DNA of 10,966 bases, from contig DGII01000163.1 of the NCBI GenBank assembly GCA_002393095.1, positions 1 to 10,966 of the forward strand, given 5' to 3'. The stretch comes from Lachnospiraceae bacterium UBA3826 (GTDB lineage: Bacteria; Bacillota; Clostridia; Lachnospirales; Lachnospiraceae). Below, in pieces: positions 4,991-10,966 of the stretch. Position numbers and translations under genes: made by a program. Each line of letters opens with the position of its first letter. The first letter of the stretch is position 1. The notes under the pieces are model-generated. The model was given only the letters and a program-made list of their open reading frames with translations, did not search any database and had not been told where the DNA came from.

Positions 4991-5761
4991 CTATATTCCG
5001 CTTGTAAGTATACCCATATACTTACCCATCTTATCCTTCATACGGGACAAGGCCTTGGTATGAAGCTGCGAGACTCTTGATTCGGATACCTCTAATACCA
5101 GCGCGATCTCTTTAAGCGTCAGTTCCTCGTAGTAATACAGTTCGATCACTCTTCTCTCTTTTTCCGTCAAAAGATCCAGAGCTTCTATCAATACCTCCTT
5201 AAGCTCGCCTTCCTCATAGGCTTCATCAGGCTGCATATAATGGGAAGATGCACCTCTTGAGCTCGGAACATCACTCCCCGATTCCATGAATTCATTAAGC
5301 GAGATAACATTGGTCACATTAAGCTGACTCTGCCAGTCCGTGTACTCATCGGAAGATATTCCCAGAGCCATGGCGAGCTCATCATCCGTAGCCTGTCTGC
5401 CATGCTCGGCCTCGAATTCCTTCATTGCGGCATCTATCTGCTTCTGCTTCTGCCTGACGGTCCTCGGTATCCAGTCCATCTTACGTATCTGGTCCAGTAT
5501 CTCTCCCCTGATGCGTAAGGATGCATAGGTCTCGAATTTGTTCTGCTTCGTGTAGTCGTACTTATCTATGGCATCAATGAGACCGAAGATACCATAGCCT
5601 ACAAGATCATCATACTCCACGTTGTATCCGAGATACATACTTAGCCTTCCGGCCACGACCTTGACAAGCGGTGCATATTCCAATATAAGCTTTTCTCTTA
5701 ACTCCGAAGAACCGAGTCTTGCATAGTCCTTCCACAGATTGGCTCTCGCCGTATCGTCCAT
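4991..5761 (-). CDS. sigD: flagellar RNA polymerase sigma factor SigD/FliA (sigma-28)
   Basis: This protein of 256 residues is the length expected for B. subtilis-type SigD. Region 2 is clear (DDLVGYGIFGLIDAIDKYD, then FETYASLRIRGEILDQIRK and DWIPRTVR). Region 3 is the segment around GRQATDDELAMALGI. Region 4 is the helix-turn-helix at EKERRVIELYYYEE to LEVSESRVSQLHTKAL. It directs RNA polymerase to late flagellar, motor and chemotaxis promoters and is normally held by the anti-sigma FlgM, which is not in this window. I prefer the ATG at 5761 because GGGG lies seven bases upstream and MDDTARANLW resembles usual SigD starts. An in-frame TTG at 5779 would add six residues, with AGGA about ten bases before it. 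Either start lies close to the preceding gene's TAA, so translational coupling is possible. Confidence 0.93.
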   Translation of the reverse strand: MDDTARANLWKDYARLGSSELREKLILEYAPLVKVVAGRLSMYLGYNVEYDDLVGYGIFGLIDAIDKYDYTKQNKFETYASLRIRGEILDQIRKMDWIPRTVRQKQKQIDAAMKEFEAEHGRQATDDELAMALGISSDEYTDWQSQLNVTNVISLNEFMESGSDVPSSRGASSHYMQPDEAYEEGELKEVLIEALDLLTEKERRVIELYYYEELTLKEIALVLEVSESRVSQLHTKALSRMKDKMGKYMGILTSGI

Positions 5762-5782
5762 TGCTTTACCCCAAAACAATCA

Positions 5783-6163
5783 TTATTCATCCTGCTTAGA
5801 ATCCTGTGCAGATTCCCCTGCAGGATTACGCATCTCATTGTCCGCCCCGTTATTCTCAGGCTCAGGCGCTTCAGGATTACCGGACTGCTCGGATGATTCT
5901 CCATCCCCCGCATTCGGTATATCCTTCTCAACGACCTTACCCTCTCTCTCTGCTCTCTCTATCTCCTCCTGTTCAACCTGCTGTTCGAACTTATATATAA
6001 CCTTCTGAACGACAATACCGATTATGTAGAACAGGATCAGAACGATGAGCAGTATCCACAGGGCTTTCTTAACCTCATAGTGCACCAGGTAAGTGATTAT
6101 ACTGGTACAGGCTCCCGCAAGCAGGGTAATGATCGCGGGAAGAAGCTTCATCTTATTACTCAT
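5783..6163 (-). CDS. two-helix membrane protein with acidic tail, unknown function
   Basis: This 126-residue protein lies between cheD and sigD. Two hydrophobic segments are visible (about 8-27 and 34-53) with a short charged turn between them (HYEVKK). A basic/acidic amphipathic stretch (54-78) and a disordered acidic C-terminal tail (80-126, rich in E, D, N, P, S) follow. Both ends are probably cytoplasmic, since the loop is very short. I do not recognise a family. The ATG at 6163 has only a modest GGAAAG upstream, and the 46-base gap after cheD is the largest inside the operon, so expression may be lower than its neighbours. B. subtilis has no gene at this position. The hydrophobic pattern and clean spacing argue that it is real. 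Confidence 0.68.
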   Translation of the reverse strand: MSNKMKLLPAIITLLAGACTSIITYLVHYEVKKALWILLIVLILFYIIGIVVQKVIYKFEQQVEQEEIERAEREGKVVEKDIPNAGDGESSEQSGNPEAPEPENNGADNEMRNPAGESAQDSKQDE

Positions 6164-6209
6164 TCATTATCACTTTCCGGCTTCCCAATACGACAATAAG
6201 GCAAGACCC

Positions 6210-6689
6210 CTATATTGTCTTAGGTTCCTTACCTATCGCCCTTATCAGATATTCACCCGTCTCCGGATAAAAGATAACCGTTCTTCCGTAATTCTCTCCT
6301 GTGTCCTCAGCTATCAGCCTGATACCCAGTTTCTTAAGCTCAGCCTTAACTGCTGCCACATTGCGCTCACCGACCCTTAGCATCGGTGAATCCTTATTGA
6401 CGGAGAACATCTGTGCTCCGCCTGCCATCTTGGCTACAAGCTTCTCCTTCTTAGCACCCTTGGCCACCACCTTTTTAAGAAGCTCTTCAACTCCCGTATC
6501 TGCGAATTTAGCCGGGTTATTACCTACGCCTATCGTTGTACTGTCAGGCAACATTACATGCACCATTCCGCATATCTTGGTTGAGGGATCATACAGTACA
6601 AGACCTACGCAGGAACCCAGACCCAAGGTGATGATGCTGTCGGGGCTGGCACAGACATTTAAGTCTGCCATTCCTACCTTTACTTCCAT
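6210..6689 (-). CDS. cheD: chemoreceptor glutamine deamidase CheD
   Basis: This 159-residue protein is a full-length CheD. The catalytic residues are T21, C27 (in LGLGSCVGLVLYD) and H44 (in GMVHVMLP), the same numbering as I recall for the Thermotoga maritima enzyme. CheD converts specific receptor glutamines to glutamate at the cytoplasmic side and also binds CheC, stimulating its CheY-P phosphatase activity. CheY-P in turn is thought to stabilise the CheC-CheD complex, making a feedback loop. Its gene follows cheC by 19 bases, with GGAG about nine to ten bases before the ATG, and the cheC-cheD pairing is the conserved arrangement. No key residue is missing. Confidence 0.94.
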   Translation of the reverse strand: MEVKVGMADLNVCASPDSIITLGLGSCVGLVLYDPSTKICGMVHVMLPDSTTIGVGNNPAKFADTGVEELLKKVVAKGAKKEKLVAKMAGGAQMFSVNKDSPMLRVGERNVAAVKAELKKLGIRLIAEDTGENYGRTVIFYPETGEYLIRAIGKEPKTI

Positions 6690-6708
6690 ATATTCAACGC
6701 TCCAGACT

Positions 6709-7326
6709 CTAATTACTAATTATACCCAATGCTGACAAAATCTTCTCATATGATTCCATATCCGGTATCATGATAAAGAAGCCGTCTATGTCGATATCGT
6801 CCGATATCTGTGACTGAATAAGCAGTATCTTGTCTCCCATGATACCGAACTCAATCGCCGGAACGCTAAGAATAGCTCCCGCCATATCAATGGCCAGATC
6901 GGGGATCGACGGATATATCGTAAGATTGGTAAGTGTTGCGAGAGCATTAAGGTATGATCCGGTGATGATATTGGATATCTCCTTAAATGCCGATCTCTCC
7001 ATCTCTCCAAAATCCTCGGAAGCCATATCACCCATCAGCTTCTTAACAAGATGAATCGCAATCTCTTTCTTGACAAGGAACAAAATGCTTCCTGTTATAT
7101 CTCCTTCGACCGCCAGATACGCGCCGGCCATAACCTGCTCTTCTCCGCCAAGCAGTGTTCCCACATCCTTAAAATCCAGTGTGAGCACCTGCGGAACCTT
7201 CATATCGACTTTACACTGTAACAGCGAAGCAAGGGCGGTCGTTGCATTGCCCGCCCCTATATTGCCTAATTCCTTAAGTACATCAAAGTATTGCGTAGAA
7301 ATGTTCTCAAGAGTCAGATCACTCAT
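6709..7326 (-). CDS. cheC: CheY-P phosphatase CheC
   Basis: This 205-residue protein is close to the usual CheC length. Both active-site helices are intact: D15-x3-E19-x2-N22 in DVLKELGNIGAGNA and S112-x3-E116-x2-N119 in RSAFKEISNIITGSYLNALA. CheC dephosphorylates CheY-P in the cytoplasm, contributing to adaptation together with CheD. The absence of an N-terminal FliM/CheY-binding extension argues against FliY. The start at 7326 follows the cheW stop by three bases and its AGGAGG ribosome binding site lies inside the end of cheW, so the two are probably translationally coupled. The gene sits next to cheD, its usual partner. Confidence 0.94.
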   Translation of the reverse strand: MSDLTLENISTQYFDVLKELGNIGAGNATTALASLLQCKVDMKVPQVLTLDFKDVGTLLGGEEQVMAGAYLAVEGDITGSILFLVKKEIAIHLVKKLMGDMASEDFGEMERSAFKEISNIITGSYLNALATLTNLTIYPSIPDLAIDMAGAILSVPAIEFGIMGDKILLIQSQISDDIDIDGFFIMIPDMESYEKILSALGIISN

Positions 7327-7329
7327 GTT

Positions 7330-7797
7330 CTACTCCTCCTTTGCCGACTTCTCCATTATTACCATATCAAGGTCAAGAAGTGATACGAGTACTCCGTCCA
7401 CTTTACCTACGCCTGATACAAAATGCTGTGTGATCTCATCGGAGGTATCCACCTTAACTCGTTCGATCTGATTATCCTCCAATGCCACTACTTCCTTAAC
7501 GGCATCCACAATGAGTCCTATCTTGCCGTACTTCTCCATCTTGATGATGATGAATCTTGTGCTCTTGGTCTCTTCTATCTCCTCAAGTCCCATCTTAAGC
7601 CTTAAGCTCATTATGGGGATTATCTCACCACGGATATTGATAACGCCCTTGATATATGATGCAACATTGGGGACTCTTGTTACATGCTGGGGTCTTACTA
7701 TGTTATCAACAAAGCTGATATCGATACCGAACATCTCAGTACCCATCTCAATCTTGATGTATTGAACAGCTTCTGAATATACCTTGACTTCTTCCAT
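7330..7797 (-). CDS. cheW: chemotaxis adaptor protein CheW
   Basis: This 155-residue protein consists of one CheW (SH3-like double beta-barrel) domain. Diagnostic segments are EMFGIDISFVDNIVRP, VPNVASYIKGVINIRGEIIP near residues 43-62, and the GLIVDAVKEVV strand. It links receptors to the P5 domain of CheA in membrane-associated signalling arrays. The ATG at 7797 is preceded by GGAGGG at about eight bases, and the gene begins 18 bases after the cheA TAA. No receiver domain is attached, which separates it from CheV. Confidence 0.95.
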   Translation of the reverse strand: MEEVKVYSEAVQYIKIEMGTEMFGIDISFVDNIVRPQHVTRVPNVASYIKGVINIRGEIIPIMSLRLKMGLEEIEETKSTRFIIIKMEKYGKIGLIVDAVKEVVALEDNQIERVKVDTSDEITQHFVSGVGKVDGVLVSLLDLDMVIMEKSAKEE

Positions 7798-7815
7798 TCT
7801 TACATCCCTCCATCA

Positions 7816-9918
7816 TTAAATCAACGCATTGGGATCGATGATAAGTGCCACTTCACCGTTACCCAATATTGTTGCACCACTGATTACCTTGCTTCTCTGT
7901 ATATACTTGCCAAGGGACTTGATAACTATCTCCTGCTGGCCTGTAAGCTCGTCTATAACAAGACCTGCCTGCTTGTCGCCCTTCTTGACGATAACAACTA
8001 CCAGATCCTCATCCTCTGCCTTGGTTGACTTGCAGTCAAGTATCTCACTGAGTCTGATGATAGGTATGATATTACCTCTTAAGTTGATAACCTCCTTCTG
8101 CTGAACCGCCTTGACATCATCAGGTCTTATGCTCTCAATGGTCTGGATATTACCCAAGGGTATCGCATACTTTTCGTTGCCCACAACGACCATAAGGCTC
8201 TGGATGATAGCCAGTGTAAGAGGAAGTCTGATTGTCCATGTACTGCCCACTCCAAGCGTAGACTTAACATCTACCTCACCTGAAAGTGACTCGATCTTGG
8301 ACTTAACTACATCAAGACCGACTCCTCTTCCCGATATGTCGGATACGACCTTGGCTGTTGAGAAGCTGGGAAGGAATAAGAGGTTAATGATCTCCTTATC
8401 GGACATCTGATTAGCCTGCTCTTCCGTAATGGTTCCTCTCTCCAGTGCCTTGGCCTTAACAGCCTCCACATCTATACCGTTACCGTCATCTCTTACCTCG
8501 ATCACAACGTTATTACCGTCCTGATAAGCATCAAGGAAGATAGAACCCTCCTCCGGCTTGCCTCTCTCCTTACGAAGATTAACATCGGACTCTATACCGT
8601 GATCGGCCGAATTACGCAGAAGGTGCATAAGAGGATCACCGATCTCATCGACCACTGTTCTGTCAAGCTCTGTCTCCTCACCCGACATATACAGCTCCAT
8701 CTTCTTGCCAAGCTTCTTCTGCAGATCTCTGATCATGCGAGGGAACTTATTGACTACGCTCTCGATAGGAACCATTCGAACCTTCATGACAGATTCATGA
8801 AGTGATGTGGTAACATTCTCAAGATACTCAATATGCTCGCCTACATCATTGGCTGCCTCGTTATCCGCCGTTGCAGCCGATACCAGAGAGTTCTTGGCTG
8901 TGATAAGCTCGCTGACAAGATTCATAAGATCATCAAGCTTCTCTATATCTACTCTTACTGTACGATTGACAACCGGCTTCTTCTTCTCTGCGGTCGCAGG
9001 TCTGTTGCCTGCTGTATCGCTTGTCTTGCCTGTTGCGGCAACCGCACCTGTTGTTACCTCAGGAAGCGTAACCTCTGCTTCATCCTCTTCCTTGCTCTGC
9101 GAAGCATCGGAAGCCTCTACATCCTCAAGCAGTCCTCCGACTGCATCCTCTATCTCGGATACGCCCTTGGCAGCTGCTATAGCTGCGTCCACCGTAGCGT
9201 CCGTAATAAGTATCACACTGAATTCGTATTCGAATCTTTCATCCTCGATATCCTGTGTGGAAGGAACTGATACTACTATTTCACCAAGCTCCTCCAGCGC
9301 CTTGAATACAAGGAATGCTCTGGCTGACTTAAGGATACATGCTTCCTGAACATATACCGTAAGTCCTACTACGTTCTTGCCTTCCTTCCTGGCAGCATCG
9401 ATCACGTCGATCTGCTCTTCCGCAAGCTTAATGTCTTTCCACTTATTCTTACCGGAATCAGAAGTTGCCTCCTGTGTCTGTGTCCCTTGCGCTTCGCCGT
9501 CGTCTTTGGCTTCGTTGTCGTCATCCGCAGGCGCTTCACCGTTTAAGAATCCGTTTAATGACTTAATGATCGCTGCATTATCATTGGTTCCTTCATCTCC
9601 GCCACCCTGAATATTATCAAGATATTCCTGAATGGCATCCAGACACTGGAATATGGTGTCGATCATTGCGGAATTCACCTTGATCTCACCATCTCTTACC
9701 TTCGAGAATACATTCTCCATGGCATGTGTGAGATCCTGCATTCTCTTATATCCCATTGTGCCTGCCATGCCCTTGAGGGAATGTGCGGCACGGAATATTT
9801 CATTCACGGTATCCATATTGTCCGGTGTCTGCTCAAGTTCCAGAATCTGAGTGTTCAGGTTCTGTAAGTGTTCGTTTGTCTCATCAATAAAGACTTCTAG
9901 GTATTGGCTTACATCCAT
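7816..9918 (-). CDS. cheA: chemotaxis sensor histidine kinase CheA
   Basis: This 700-residue kinase has all five CheA domains. P1 (about 1-105) carries the phosphorylated histidine H46 in AAHSLKGMAGTMG. P2 (about 183-265), which binds CheY/CheB, is flanked by acidic/alanine-rich linkers (128-160 and 265-315). P3 dimerisation helices lie at about 318-385. P4 ATP-binding (385-567) has N-box N436 in HLLRNSADHG, G1 DDGNGID at 477-483 and GRGVGLDVV at 530-538. P5 (568-700) is CheW-like, with INLRGNIIPIIRL. It autophosphorylates in response to receptor state and passes phosphate to CheY and CheB. The start at 9918 follows GGGGGT by about eight bases and lies one base after the cheB stop, suggesting coupled translation. 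It is complete, with no missing catalytic motif. Confidence 0.97.
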   Translation of the reverse strand: MDVSQYLEVFIDETNEHLQNLNTQILELEQTPDNMDTVNEIFRAAHSLKGMAGTMGYKRMQDLTHAMENVFSKVRDGEIKVNSAMIDTIFQCLDAIQEYLDNIQGGGDEGTNDNAAIIKSLNGFLNGEAPADDDNEAKDDGEAQGTQTQEATSDSGKNKWKDIKLAEEQIDVIDAARKEGKNVVGLTVYVQEACILKSARAFLVFKALEELGEIVVSVPSTQDIEDERFEYEFSVILITDATVDAAIAAAKGVSEIEDAVGGLLEDVEASDASQSKEEDEAEVTLPEVTTGAVAATGKTSDTAGNRPATAEKKKPVVNRTVRVDIEKLDDLMNLVSELITAKNSLVSAATADNEAANDVGEHIEYLENVTTSLHESVMKVRMVPIESVVNKFPRMIRDLQKKLGKKMELYMSGEETELDRTVVDEIGDPLMHLLRNSADHGIESDVNLRKERGKPEEGSIFLDAYQDGNNVVIEVRDDGNGIDVEAVKAKALERGTITEEQANQMSDKEIINLLFLPSFSTAKVVSDISGRGVGLDVVKSKIESLSGEVDVKSTLGVGSTWTIRLPLTLAIIQSLMVVVGNEKYAIPLGNIQTIESIRPDDVKAVQQKEVINLRGNIIPIIRLSEILDCKSTKAEDEDLVVVIVKKGDKQAGLVIDELTGQQEIVIKSLGKYIQRSKVISGATILGNGEVALIIDPNALI

Positions 9919-9919
9919 T

Positions 9920-10966
9920 TCACTTTACCCCCACGTGTAAAATAATTTCCTGCGCGATGTCTTTAAGGGGAACCTCCTCGTCGGAGTATCCGGCTTTAAC
10001 GGCCGCCTTGGGCATACCATACACCACGCAACTGCTACTTTCCTGTGTGATACAATAAATCTTCTTTTTTTCCTTCAGATGTCCTATTCCTTCCGTTCCG
10101 TCGGCTCCCATTCCGGTCATGACCACACAGACGACTTCGTCATAACTGCAATTGGCAAGCGATTCATACATATAATTGGCGCAAGGCTTAACACCTTCTC
10201 TGGTCGGCTCATCGGTATAATGCACCTTGGTCACTCCGCCGCTTTTTACCAAGTTCATGTGCGCTCCGCCCTTGGCGATATACACACAGCCCTTCTGCAA
10301 CGTATCACCCTCCTTGGCTTCAACCACCTTGATGCGGCTCATGCTGTCCATTCTCTCTGCCAAGGATGCGGTGAATCCCACCGGCATATGCTGAACCATA
10401 ACAACAGGTGCGTTGAGATCCTCCGGCAAGAACGGTATGACGCTCTGCAATGCCTTCGGCCCTCCGGTAGATACAGCAATGGCGACTATGCGATTGCCCG
10501 TAAGTCTGGAAGCACTCTTACGTGTGAGATCCTCGACCTTCTTCGTGTTGGCTCTTGCCTTGCTCGCATGAACAGTCGTGGCGTTGACGCTGGAATTGCT
10601 GACAGCATCAAGCAGTTGCATGAAATGCTTCGAGAATTCCTCGTCCTTAACCTTGAAGGACCATTCCGGCTTATGGATGAAATCCATAGCTCCCAGATCC
10701 AGCGCATCCATCGTGACCTTAGCCCCCTCCATGGTGAGGGTGCTCGCCATAAGGATCTTCGGTCGTATACCTTCCTTCTTAAGCGCCTGCAGCAGTCCGA
10801 TGCCATCCATCTGGGGCATATTGACATCAAGCACCACTGCATCATATGTATTTTTCTTCAGAAGCTCCAGTGCCTCGACTCCGTTTTTGGCCTCATCGGC
10901 AACTGTGTATCTGGCATCTGAATTGATTATATCACCGAACACCCTTCTCATGAGTGCAGAGTCATC
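9920..10966 (-). CDS. cheB: chemotaxis response regulator protein-glutamate methylesterase CheB (5' end cut by window)
   Basis: The reading frame stays open to the right edge; the first visible residues DDSAL precede MRRVFGDII, so the ATG at 10951 is internal and the true start is outside the window. The receiver domain has its acidic pair in DDSAL, the phospho-acceptor in VVLDVNMPQMDG, and a lysine in IHKP. After a linker, the methylesterase domain has the catalytic triad: serine in VAIAVSTGGPKAL, histidine in VQHMP and aspartate in MTGMGADG. CheB, activated by CheA phosphorylation, removes methyl groups from receptor glutamates and can deamidate glutamines. It ends with TGA one base before the cheA ATG. 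Roughly the first ten residues are likely missing. Confidence 0.96.
   Translation of the reverse strand, partial: DDSALMRRVFGDIINSDARYTVADEAKNGVEALELLKKNTYDAVVLDVNMPQMDGIGLLQALKKEGIRPKILMASTLTMEGAKVTMDALDLGAMDFIHKPEWSFKVKDEEFSKHFMQLLDAVSNSSVNATTVHASKARANTKKVEDLTRKSASRLTGNRIVAIAVSTGGPKALQSVIPFLPEDLNAPVVMVQHMPVGFTASLAERMDSMSRIKVVEAKEGDTLQKGCVYIAKGGAHMNLVKSGGVTKVHYTDEPTREGVKPCANYMYESLANCSYDEVVCVVMTGMGADGTEGIGHLKEKKKIYCITQESSSCVVYGMPKAAVKAGYSDEEVPLKDIAQEIILHVGVK

Noticed and set aside
8111..8410. Plus-strand frames opposite cheA
   Set aside because: They are shadows of the conserved P4 and P5 domains on the other strand.
8605..8612. GCCGAT-type sigma-D -10 boxes inside cheA and other genes
   Set aside because: They arise from Ala-Asp codon pairs in conserved protein segments and I saw no convincing matching -35 element.
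10079..10921. Long plus-strand frame opposite cheB
   Set aside because: The minus strand has unmistakable CheB catalytic motifs throughout; the plus-strand product is unlike any family I know.
1..10966. CRISPR arrays, tRNA genes, insertion sequences or prophage parts
   Set aside because: No direct-repeat/spacer pattern, cloverleaf, transposase or integrase was seen; the window is a compact core motility operon.

Overview
The window is the 3' end of a flagellar/chemotaxis (fla/che) operon of a Gram-positive, low-to-mid GC Firmicute, most likely a clostridial Lachnospiraceae-type bacterium. This placement rests on three things. The gene set includes cheC and cheD, which Enterobacteria lack. 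The order cheB-cheA-cheW-cheC-cheD-sigD...rpsB matches the end of the Bacillus subtilis fla/che operon. The genes carry strong GGAGG-type ribosome binding sites. No species can be named from sequence alone.

Every supported gene lies on the minus strand, so transcription runs from high to low coordinates. The chemotaxis core comes first: cheB (cut by the window edge), cheA, cheW, cheC and cheD (10966 to 6210). A two-helix membrane protein of unknown function (6163-5783) follows, then the flagellar sigma factor sigD/fliA (5761-4991). Next is a block with no full equivalent in B. subtilis, where only swrB lies between sigD and rpsB: fapA (DUF342), a small hydrophilic protein, a SwrB-like membrane/coiled-coil/HTH protein, a membrane-anchored MltG/YceG-like domain on a Thr-Pro-Glu-Pro stalk, a repeat-CheX fusion and a stand-alone CheY. 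The operon ends at 166. A 136-base gap holds a likely promoter, a leader with hairpins and the start of rpsB. Gene spacing is 1 to 46 bases, with no internal terminator seen, so read-through as one transcript is likely.

Functionally, CheW couples receptors to the kinase CheA. CheA phosphorylates CheB and the CheY near the operon end. CheB demethylates receptors and CheD deamidates them. CheC, and probably the CheX-type protein, dephosphorylate CheY-P. SigD turns on late flagellar and chemotaxis genes, while FapA and the SwrB-like protein are probably assembly or regulatory factors.

The most interesting item is the 295-residue protein at 1438-551. Its N-terminal half is built of 24-residue motifs with 5-residue spacers, the arrangement described for the cyclic-di-GMP-binding MshEN domain. 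Its C-terminal half is a CheX-like domain with an intact D-x3-E-x2-N phosphatase motif, and cheY lies directly downstream. This suggests a c-di-GMP-responsive CheY-P phosphatase, which is inference from sequence pattern only.
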